Under the pieces are notes generated by a model. The model searched no databases. It was not told where the DNA came from and saw only the letters and a list, made by a program, of their open reading frames with translations. A stretch of 22,218 bases of DNA from Bacteroidales bacterium UBA3684 (lineage in GTDB: Bacteria > Bacteroidota > Bacteroidia > Bacteroidales > P3). Shown here one piece after another: positions 7,932 through 14,256 of the stretch. Each line of letters begins with the position of its first letter. The first letter of the stretch is position 1. The translations under genes were made by a program, and so were the position numbers. Where the stretch lies: assembly GCA_002372855.1 (NCBI GenBank), contig DFIZ01000061.1:433-22650 (forward strand). The letters run 5' to 3'.

Positions 7932-8609
7932 ATGGCGGTAAAGATTGATTCCAGTTGGTATGAAGTGCTGCGACCGCAGTTCGATGCGCCGTATTTTGCC
8001 CAGCTGAAGGAGTTCCTTGTGGCCGAGCGGAGCCAGTATACCTGCTACCCCAAGGGGGGCGACATCTTCGCGGCGTTCGACCATACACCCTTCGACAAAG
8101 TAAAGGTTGTCATCCTGGGTCAAGACCCCTACCACGAGCCGGGGCAAGCCATGGGGCTTTGCTTCTCGGTCCCCGACGGCATCGCTGTGCCGCCGTCGCT
8201 GGTGAACATCATACAGGAAATCAACAACGACCTTGGCACCGCCATCCCCAAGGACAAGGGCGACCTCCGCGGTTGGGCCGACCAGGGGGTGCTGTTGCTC
8301 AACGCCACCCTCACGGTACGTGCCCACCAGGCCGGCAGCCATCAACGCCACGGCTGGGAAACCTTCACCGACGCCGCCATCCAGGCCCTCTCGCAACGCC
8401 GCAACGGCATCGTCTTCCTGCTGTGGGGCAGTTATGCCATTGCCAAGAAAGCGCTGATTGACCAGACGAAACACCATGTGCTGACGGCTCCGCACCCCTC
8501 GCCGCTGTCGGCCTACAGGGGTTTCTTCGGTTGCCGCCATTTCTCGCAGTGCAACAACCTGCTGGTACAGCAGGGGCTGGAGCCTATCGACTGGACGAGG
8601 ATAAGGTAA
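7932..8609 (+). CDS. ung: Uracil-DNA glycosylase, family 1
   Basis: This 225-residue enzyme removes uracil from DNA as the first step of base-excision repair. The family 1 motifs are all present: the water-activating loop GQDPYH at 63-68 (Asp65), uracil-recognition LLLNATLTV at 121-129 (Asn124), and the minor-groove loop HPSPLSAYRGFFGCRHF starting at His188. Length is normal for bacterial Ung. The start at 7932 lies five bases after the previous gene. Its stop is only two bases from the stop of the convergent alarmone synthetase gene, leaving no room for a separate terminator. Confidence 0.97.
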   Translation: MAVKIDSSWYEVLRPQFDAPYFAQLKEFLVAERSQYTCYPKGGDIFAAFDHTPFDKVKVVILGQDPYHEPGQAMGLCFSVPDGIAVPPSLVNIIQEINNDLGTAIPKDKGDLRGWADQGVLLLNATLTVRAHQAGSHQRHGWETFTDAAIQALSQRRNGIVFLLWGSYAIAKKALIDQTKHHVLTAPHPSPLSAYRGFFGCRHFSQCNNLLVQQGLEPIDWTRIR

Positions 8610-8611
8610 AT

Positions 8612-9679
8612 CTATTTGTTATTCATGAACGGAAGTGCCGAGGCGTGGTCGTAGATGCTCTGCGCCAACACCTCGTTGTCGCCGAAGGTGCTGACGGCGT
8701 CGAGTATGCGCACTATCGCCGGGCGTCCGCCACCCATCTTCAGGGCCTGTACGATGCAGAGGTTCTGCAGGCCCACGCTCTCGGTGAGGATGTCGAGGTC
8801 TGTCACGCCCAATTGGGTCACCGCCAGCAGGTAGGCGTCGTCGGCATTGCTCTCGATGAATCGCTGCACATCACCCAGGGTTTTCATCTGCAGTGCGATG
8901 AGTATGGGAAGAAAAGGTTTCAGCGGTGTGGGGAATATTTCGGCCTGGTTGACGGCGGCGATGCGGCGGTTGAGGCGGTCGAGGGGGCGCGTCTGCAGGT
9001 AGCTTTCCCATGTGTCGGCGTTGAGCGACACCTCGTCCAGCTGGCCCGAAGCCACAAGATTCTGTACCCTGCGACGGTAGTCGGCCAGCGAATTGCGCAG
9101 GCGGCTGAACTCGTCGTCAATCAATTCGAGCATCCCTGCCAGACGGCCAAACTGGCGCAGGTACTCGCGTGGAATCTGCACGTCGCTCTTGTAGCCGGTG
9201 TCGTGGTTGATGGTGGACCACACATGCTGCAGGGCTGTGCGCATCTGTATCTCGAAGGGTATGCGGCACAAGGTCTCGTCGGCACTGCCGGCGGGAAGGT
9301 GGCAGATATAGTGGAGCGAGTTGTATCCGAAGCTGTCCAGCTCGTGCAGCTTGCGTTTGTCGACGGAATTGCTCCAGTCGACGTCGAAGGTTTGGGCTAC
9401 GAGGGCCGCCACCTTGTCGACGTCGTCGGTATAGAAAGTGATGACACGCAAGCCGAGGAGGTCGGTGATATCGTCGATGGACTGGTATTTTGCTCCTTTC
9501 AGCTCCAGTTTCCCGGCCAGGGAGTTTTCCTTCTTGACGCGATGGTCGATGGCTGTCACCTCAAGGTGTTGTTGTTCCAGCGCCTCCTCAAGCCGCTGGA
9601 GGGCTATGGCCTCCAGTTCTTTGAGTTTGGGCAGGCGCCGGCGGAACTCCTCCATCAATATTTGGCCGTGGGCATCCAT
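8612..9679 (-). CDS. RelA/SpoT-type (p)ppGpp synthetase, no hydrolase domain
   Basis: The 355-residue protein carries a nucleotidyltransferase domain that transfers pyrophosphate from ATP to GDP/GTP. Key residues look intact: HRVKKENSLAGKL at 46-58, DLLGLRVI at 73-80 (Asp73), GYNSLHY at 118-124, and EIQMRT at 143-148 (Glu143), followed by HVWSTINHD. No HD hydrolase domain and no TGS/ACT regulatory region are present. The remaining 190 or so residues are a helical extension I do not recognise, longer than in typical small alarmone synthetases. The ATG is one base after the STAS gene stop, so it is the last gene of a partner-switching operon. A toxic synthetase making another nucleotide cannot be excluded. 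Confidence 0.88.
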   Translation of the reverse strand: MDAHGQILMEEFRRRLPKLKELEAIALQRLEEALEQQHLEVTAIDHRVKKENSLAGKLELKGAKYQSIDDITDLLGLRVITFYTDDVDKVAALVAQTFDVDWSNSVDKRKLHELDSFGYNSLHYICHLPAGSADETLCRIPFEIQMRTALQHVWSTINHDTGYKSDVQIPREYLRQFGRLAGMLELIDDEFSRLRNSLADYRRRVQNLVASGQLDEVSLNADTWESYLQTRPLDRLNRRIAAVNQAEIFPTPLKPFLPILIALQMKTLGDVQRFIESNADDAYLLAVTQLGVTDLDILTESVGLQNLCIVQALKMGGGRPAIVRILDAVSTFGDNEVLAQSIYDHASALPFMNNK

Positions 9680-9680
9680 C

Positions 9681-9983
9681 CTAGCGGAATTCGAACAGGT
9701 TGGTGAAGCCTGTCATGGCAAAGACATTGCGGATGTCGTTGTTCATGCCTGTGATGAATACGTGGCTGCCTTTGCCCTTGGCGTTTTTCAGTACGCTGAG
9801 GAACAGACGCAGTCCGCTGGAGGAGATGTATTCCAAGGCGTTGCAGTCGAGTACAACGTTCTTTCCTGCACAGTCGGTCAGGGGTTGGAGGTCTTTCTCG
9901 GTCTGCACGGCAGCTGCTGTATCCAGTCGGCCGTCGAGTACGGCGACGAGTTCGCCGTTCTGTTCTTTGATTGTGGTGTTCAT
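9681..9983 (-). CDS. STAS-domain anti-sigma factor antagonist (RsbV/SpoIIAA-like)
   Basis: This is a compact 100-residue, single-domain STAS protein. LDGRLDTAAAVQTEKDL near 16-32 is the typical start, and LDCNALEYISSSGLRLFLS at 45-63 contains the SSSG segment whose serine is the usual target of the partner kinase (by analogy with SpoIIAA Ser58). The start at 9981-9983 gives the normal family length; the frame runs on upstream only through repeat sequence. It lies between the kinase gene (46-base gap filled by octamer repeats) and the alarmone synthetase gene (1-base gap). In known systems the unphosphorylated form binds the kinase or another effector; the effector here is not evident. Confidence 0.92.
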   Translation of the reverse strand: MNTTIKEQNGELVAVLDGRLDTAAAVQTEKDLQPLTDCAGKNVVLDCNALEYISSSGLRLFLSVLKNAKGKGSHVFITGMNNDIRNVFAMTGFTNLFEFR

Positions 9984-9990
9984 ATCTTTA

Positions 9991-10044
9991 TGATTGCTTG
10001 ATTGCTTGAATGTTTGATTGCTTGAATGCTTAGTTGTTTGATTG
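9991..10044. repeat. Octamer repeat between the kinase and STAS genes
   Basis: About six degenerate copies of TTGATTGC/TTGAATGC with an 8-base step span the last codons of the kinase gene (encoding its QSNN end) and nearly the whole gap before the STAS start. The tract ends about eight bases upstream of the STAS ATG, where a copy-number change could alter translation of the antagonist relative to the kinase. Confidence 0.85.
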
Positions 10045-10449
10045 GATGTTCTTGGTGAGGGTGAGGATGTTTTTTCCGTCGCTGTAGCGGTATTCCACGG
10101 AGTCCATAATCTGGCGGACGAGGAAGATGCCCAGGCCGCCGATGGGGCGGTCTTCGGCGCCGAGAGTGAGGTCGGGCTCGCCGGTCTGAGTGGGGTCGAA
10201 AGGGGTGCCGCTGTCGCTGAGGACAAAGGTTAGTTTGCCATCGTCGAATTCGGCGTCGATATCCACATTGCCCACGGTGCCGGCGGGGTAGGCGTAGTTC
10301 ATCACGTTGACCACGGCCTCCTCCATGGCCAGATTGAGGCTCATGGCGGTTGCCATGTCGATGCCGCAGGCTTCGGCCACCTCGTCGATGAAAGCCGCCA
10401 GTTGTGGCACCTCCTGGATGTCGTTGTGAAGAGTGATGTGGTGCTTCAT
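10030..10449 (-). CDS. RsbW-type serine kinase / anti-sigma-like ATPase
   Basis: This 139-residue protein consists of a single GHKL-type ATPase domain. The N-box is LAMEEAVVNVMNYAY at 40-54 (Glu44, Asn48), the G1 box DSGTPFDP at 79-86, and the G2 box GGLGIFLV at 104-111, so ATP binding should be intact. Kinases of this group phosphorylate a STAS partner and sequester a target. The PP2C phosphatase gene ends three bases upstream and the STAS gene follows, the classic trio. No sigma factor gene lies nearby, so 'anti-sigma' describes the family, not a shown role. Confidence 0.92.
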   Translation of the reverse strand: MKHHITLHNDIQEVPQLAAFIDEVAEACGIDMATAMSLNLAMEEAVVNVMNYAYPAGTVGNVDIDAEFDDGKLTFVLSDSGTPFDPTQTGEPDLTLGAEDRPIGGLGIFLVRQIMDSVEYRYSDGKNILTLTKNIQSNN

Positions 10450-10452
10450 GTA

Positions 10453-12240
10453 TCAGTCTTTTACTGGTTCGATGTAATGGATGGCGAGCATGGTGAGGTC
10501 GTCGCTCTGTTCGGCACCCGCCACAAAAGCGTGGACCGAGTCGTTCATGGAGGCGATGAGGTTTTTCGGAGCGAGTTTGCTGTTCTGCTTCAGGGCTCCC
10601 AGCATGCGCTCTTCGCCGTACTGGCCGTGTTCGACGTTCTCGGCCTCGGTGAGGCCGTCGGTGTAGACGAAGATGGTACTGTCGGGGGCGATGGTGACAG
10701 TCTGTCGGCTGTATTGCCAGTCGGTCATGAGACCCACGGGGATGTTGGCGTCCATGTCGAGGGGGGCAACCTCGCCGTCCGCGATAACAACAGGCGGGCA
10801 GTGGCCTGCGTTGCTGTAGGCCAGCTGGCCGTTGTGCAGGTCGAGCACGCCGATGAAGAGGGTCACGAACATCGAGCTCTCGTTCATCTCCGACATGGCG
10901 TTGTTCATCTGTTTCATCACCTGCTCAGGGTCCTCGGTGTGTGACGAGACGGTGCGGAAGAGGCTGCGCGTCACAGCCATCACCAGCGAGGCGGGAACGC
11001 CCTTGCCGCTGACGTCGCCCACGCAGAAGAAGAGCTTCCGGTCGCGCACATAGAAGTCGTAGAGGTCGCCGCCCACCTCCTTGGCGGGCACCAACGAGCC
11101 TGCCATGGCCAGCTCGTCGAGGTCGGGGTAGGGGGGGAAGGTCTTGGGCAGCATGCCCATCTGTATGCCACTGGCAATGCGCAGCTCGCTGCCGATGCGT
11201 TCCTTTTCGGCGTTGACGGCCTGCAGACGCTGGTGGCCACGGAAGGTGCGCCACATAATGTAGGCCATCAGCAACAGGCCGAGAATCAGGAATATGCCCA
11301 GCATTCTTCCCAATCTGTGCAGGCCGGCGTATATCTCCTTGTCGGGGAAGATGATGGCCATCTTCCATCCGGTTTTGCCTTCGACAGGAGCATAGTACAT
11401 GTAGTTCTTGTTGCCGTCGTTGTCTTTGATACTGGCATCGCCCGAGTCGCCAGCCAGCATATTGGCGTTGACGACATCGATCATGGTGTCTTTGAACTGC
11501 TTGGCCACCTCTTGGATGGTGGTTGTCATCACCATTCTCTTGTCGGGGCAGGCCAGCAGGCGGCCTGAGCGGGAGGTGAGGAAGGTGTAGGCACCGGCAT
11601 TGCTGCCGAAGAGGTCGGCCAGCCATTCCAGCGACACATCGCTGCAGAAGACGCCGATCACCTTGCCGTTCTTGTCGTGGATGGGCATGATGTAGGAGCT
11701 GACCATCATCATCGAGCCCGCATCGTCAAAGTAGGGCTCTGTCCATTGCCCTCCTTGGGCGGTCAGCCCTTCGCGGTACCATGTGGCTTGGTGGTAGTTG
11801 TGATCTGCCGACCCAATCTGGCGGTGCACGTTTTTTCCCGTCAGTCCGTTCTCGCGTCCGGCAAACGGCTCGTACCATTCGCCCTTTGAGGGGAAGTGGT
11901 TCGGCTCGAAAGCCATGGCGCAACCCGTGATGATGGGGTTGTTGTTTATGATCAACTGCAGGGTGCTATAGATGGAATCGGGGTTGGCGGCGGCCCAGTC
12001 GATGAGCCACTGCATGTTGTTCACGGCAACCTCGACATCGGAGATGACATTCTGTATCTCCATGTTCTTCAGTTTGATTTCGGTACGTGCTCGCTGCTCG
12101 ACCTCGTGGCGGATGCCGTTGCGGGTGAATAAGTATTGCCCCACGGACATCACCTCGATGATGACGGCGGCGACAATAAGGAGCATCAGGCTGCTGCGAG
12201 CCTGCAGTTTATCCCATCCTTGGACCAGTTTGTTCTTCAT
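10453..12240 (-). CDS. Membrane sensor PP2C phosphatase (Cache + SpoIIE/RsbU-type)
   Basis: The 595-residue protein has a first membrane helix at about 16-38. An extracytoplasmic domain of about 260 residues (40-305) follows, resembling a double Cache sensor (WYREGL, then GQWTEPYFDDAGSMMMVSSYIMPI, then GVFCSDVSL). A second helix lies at about 312-331, then a short coiled linker (QAVNAEKERIGSELRIASGIQMGMLP) and a PP2C/SpoIIE phosphatase domain from about 375. Metal-binding acidic residues are visible in VGGDLYDF (Asp392), GDVSGKG (Asp409), YTDGLTEAE (Asp528) and QSDDLTML (Asp580/581). It should dephosphorylate the STAS partner in response to an external ligand. I use the ATG at 12238-12240; a TTG two codons earlier is possible. 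First gene of the four-gene operon. Confidence 0.93.
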   Translation of the reverse strand: MKNKLVQGWDKLQARSSLMLLIVAAVIIEVMSVGQYLFTRNGIRHEVEQRARTEIKLKNMEIQNVISDVEVAVNNMQWLIDWAAANPDSIYSTLQLIINNNPIITGCAMAFEPNHFPSKGEWYEPFAGRENGLTGKNVHRQIGSADHNYHQATWYREGLTAQGGQWTEPYFDDAGSMMMVSSYIMPIHDKNGKVIGVFCSDVSLEWLADLFGSNAGAYTFLTSRSGRLLACPDKRMVMTTTIQEVAKQFKDTMIDVVNANMLAGDSGDASIKDNDGNKNYMYYAPVEGKTGWKMAIIFPDKEIYAGLHRLGRMLGIFLILGLLLMAYIMWRTFRGHQRLQAVNAEKERIGSELRIASGIQMGMLPKTFPPYPDLDELAMAGSLVPAKEVGGDLYDFYVRDRKLFFCVGDVSGKGVPASLVMAVTRSLFRTVSSHTEDPEQVMKQMNNAMSEMNESSMFVTLFIGVLDLHNGQLAYSNAGHCPPVVIADGEVAPLDMDANIPVGLMTDWQYSRQTVTIAPDSTIFVYTDGLTEAENVEHGQYGEERMLGALKQNSKLAPKNLIASMNDSVHAFVAGAEQSDDLTMLAIHYIEPVKD

Positions 12241-12281
12241 AGACAATCTATTATACTAATTGTATAATTATATTTACGATG

Positions 12282-12313
12282 CAAATGTACAAAAAAAGAT
12301 GGATATGGCCAAA
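12282..12313 (-). promoter_or_regulatory. Promoter of the partner-switching/alarmone operon
   Basis: On the minus strand, TTTG (12310-12313) and TACATTTG (12282-12289) are 20 bases apart, a good Bacteroidota promoter match. The predicted start site near 12275 leaves a leader of about 35 bases before the phosphatase ATG. No other convincing promoter was seen inside the four-gene operon. Confidence 0.75.
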
Positions 12314-12355
12314 TAAAAATGTAACATAAAATGCACACCCGCGGGAGGGGGCGCC

Positions 12356-12374
12356 GACTGACAAAATGGCAGTC
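12356..12374. repeat. Imperfect palindrome GACTGACAAAATGGCAGTC, copy 1
   Basis: The 19-base sequence forms a stem of five pairs, one mismatch and one further pair around a 5-base loop. An identical copy lies 109 bases away at 12465-12483. The pair flanks an 11-bp tandem array in the gap between the ABC ATPase stop and the phosphatase operon promoter. A protein-binding site or an RNA hairpin is possible. Confidence 0.75.
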
Positions 12375-12379
12375 ATCCA

Positions 12380-12430
12380 CCTACCAACTCCCTACCAACT
12401 CCTTACCAACTCCTACCCAACTCCTACCAA
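12380..12430. repeat. 11-bp tandem array
   Basis: Four to five copies of CTACCAACTCC run with an 11-base step and slight drift. The array ends beside a small hairpin, CCTAC-CAAA-GTAGG (12423-12436). Apart from the phosphatase promoter and the flanking palindromes, I see no gene in the gap from 12241 to 12507. Confidence 0.85.
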
Positions 12431-12464
12431 AGTAGGTGTTGATAGGGTGAAAATAGGGTGTTGG

Positions 12465-12483
12465 GACTGACAAAATGGCAGTC
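12465..12483. repeat. Imperfect palindrome GACTGACAAAATGGCAGTC, copy 2
   Basis: This is an exact copy of 12356-12374 in the same orientation, 25 bases after the stop of the amino-acid ABC ATPase gene. The transcribed hairpin could help end that operon, but no U-run follows it. Confidence 0.75.
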
Positions 12484-12507
12484 CGGTCGCTCTAGGGTAG
12501 AGGACAG

Positions 12508-13593
12508 TCAGATGGAAAAAGTGAGGCGGATGCCGTCGGGGGTGGTGTCGGTGTCGATGTGCGAGCTCATGCCGCGGATGATCATGACGGCCAGCTCGTC
12601 GGCGTCGGGGCGTTCGAGGGGGGAGACGCTTTCGCCCTGGTGGACGATGACGACCTTTGCCACGCCGTCCAGCTCGCTGTGGGTCACCTCGATGTGGACG
12701 GGGCTGTGGTAGTTGCCCAGGAGGAGGAGCATTTCCTCGACAATGTGCGTGATGGGGTCCATCTTTTCCGGAATGGCCTGGCGGATACAGAATTGGCGTA
12801 TCTGCGACATCATGTCGTAGAAGTCGAACTGGCGCGAGGTGACGTTGAACTCGAGTGTGCGGATGCGCTGTATGTAGGCACGGACGACGGGGTTCTCCGG
12901 CTGCTGGAATATGCGGTTGGCGGGGCAGTCCTCAATGAGGGAGCCACGGTCGAGGAAGAGGATGCGCTGCGCAAGGTCGCGTGCGAGGCGCATTTTGTGG
13001 GTGACAAGAATCATGGTGAGCCCCTCTTTGGCCAGCAGGCGCATGACGCCGGTGATTTCGGACACCATGGTGGGGTCCAGTGCCGAAGTGGGCTCGTCGA
13101 GGAGTAAAATCTTGGGCTGCAGGGCCAGTGTGCGTGCTATGGCGGCGCGCTGCTGCTGTCCGCCGGAGAGGGCGGAGGGGAAGGCCGAGGCTTTCTCGGC
13201 AAGGCTGACTTTGTTGAGGGCGTCGAGGGCGCGGGTCCGGGCTTCGCTTTCGGGGAGGTGCTGCACCTTGGTGAGGGCCAGGGTGATGTTGCCCATGAGG
13301 GTGAGGTGGGGGAAAAGGTTGCACTGCTGGAAGACGTAGCCCACCTTCTGCCGCAGGCGGTCGACGGGATAGCCGGGGGCGGTGACCTCCTGTCCGTCGA
13401 TGACGATGGAGCCCGACGTGGGCGGGTCGAAGAGGTTGAGGGTGCGCAGGAGGGTGGTCTTGCCGGCGCCCGAAGGGCCTATGATGCCGACAAACTCGCC
13501 CTGGTCGATGCTGAACGAAATGTCGTTCAGCGCCTGGAAGGCGGCGCCATCGGGCGAGGTGTAGGTCTTGTTGATGTGGCTGGCGGTAATCAT
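12508..13593 (-). CDS. Polar amino acid ABC transporter ATPase (GlnQ-like) with C-terminal RsbW-like domain
   Basis: This 361-residue protein is about 110 residues longer than the usual GlnQ/HisP length. The ATPase part has Walker A GPSGAGKTT at 39-47, Q-loop Gln89, signature LSGGQ at 142-146, Walker B LLLDE at 163-167 and the H-loop His199. The region from about 255 to 361 is extra. Its order of elements resembles the RsbW-type ATPase fold: FYDMMSQIRQFCIRQ, then HIVEEMLLLLGNY, VHIEVTHSELDG, HQGESVSPLE and DELAVMIIRGMSSHID, ending in strand IRLTFSI. The N-box asparagine, DxG motif and glycine-rich G2 loop are missing, so it probably does not bind ATP. It follows the permease gene by 17 bases. 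Import of an amino acid is likely; the tail may be regulatory. Confidence 0.9.
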   Translation of the reverse strand: MITASHINKTYTSPDGAAFQALNDISFSIDQGEFVGIIGPSGAGKTTLLRTLNLFDPPTSGSIVIDGQEVTAPGYPVDRLRQKVGYVFQQCNLFPHLTLMGNITLALTKVQHLPESEARTRALDALNKVSLAEKASAFPSALSGGQQQRAAIARTLALQPKILLLDEPTSALDPTMVSEITGVMRLLAKEGLTMILVTHKMRLARDLAQRILFLDRGSLIEDCPANRIFQQPENPVVRAYIQRIRTLEFNVTSRQFDFYDMMSQIRQFCIRQAIPEKMDPITHIVEEMLLLLGNYHSPVHIEVTHSELDGVAKVVIVHQGESVSPLERPDADELAVMIIRGMSSHIDTDTTPDGIRLTFSI

Positions 13594-13610
13594 GGGCTGC
13601 AGGCTGGAAG

Positions 13611-14243
13611 TTAGATTTTTTTAACAAGGAGGTCGATGAGGGAGGAGAGGAGCCAGGCTAGGATGATGTAGATGACGGTGACGATGACCAGTGGCACGAA
13701 CGACTGGCCCGACCCTTGGCGGATGGCCTCGGTGGCCTGTGTGAGGTCGAGGATGGCCACGTAGCCCACCACGGCGGTGCTCTTGAGGGTGTTGACGGCT
13801 TGGAATTTGAATGCCGGCAGGGCGTTCCTCACGGCCTGGGGCGCAACGACGTATCGGTAGGTCTGCATGTTGGTGAGTCCCAGGGAGCGGCCGGCCTCGA
13901 TTTGGCCGTGTCCCACCGACTCGATTGACGATTGGAAAAGTCCGCAGGCAAAGGTCGAGAATGAGATGCCGAAGGCCAGGATGGCGGCAAGGAGGCTGGC
14001 GTGGCCGCTGAAGAACACATAGTAGATAGCCAGCAGGAGGATCATGACCGGGGTGCCGCGAATGATGAAGCGATAGATTGCTCCTGTGGTGCGCATGGCT
14101 TTGTGGTGGCTGCGCAGCATGGCGTAGAGTGTGCCGCCGATGAGGGTGCCCAGGAGGACGGACAGCAGGGCGATGAGAATCGTGGCTCCCAGTCCGCGGA
14201 GGATGAGCATGAGGCTTTCGATGCTGAACAATGAGGCTGGCAT
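13611..14243 (-). CDS. Polar amino acid ABC transporter permease (HisM/GlnP-like)
   Basis: The 210-residue inner-membrane permease has about five helices (roughly 15-40, 57-78, 84-104, 155-172 and 183-206). It carries the EAA loop EAGRSLGLTNMQTYRYVVAPQ at 116-136, which contacts the ATPase. Length and motif match the HisM/GlnP group of importers. It has no fused substrate-binding domain, and no periplasmic binding protein gene lies in the window. The next gene is its ATPase; upstream, 13 bases away, is a TonB-dependent receptor. Confidence 0.92.
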   Translation of the reverse strand: MPASLFSIESLMLILRGLGATILIALLSVLLGTLIGGTLYAMLRSHHKAMRTTGAIYRFIIRGTPVMILLLAIYYVFFSGHASLLAAILAFGISFSTFACGLFQSSIESVGHGQIEAGRSLGLTNMQTYRYVVAPQAVRNALPAFKFQAVNTLKSTAVVGYVAILDLTQATEAIRQGSGQSFVPLVIVTVIYIILAWLLSSLIDLLVKKI

Positions 14244-14256
14244 GGCGGTATGGGTT

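Noticed and set aside
8605..8620. Bidirectional terminator between the convergent ung and synthetase genes
   Set aside because: The stop codons are two bases apart and I see no stem-loop with a U-tract there.
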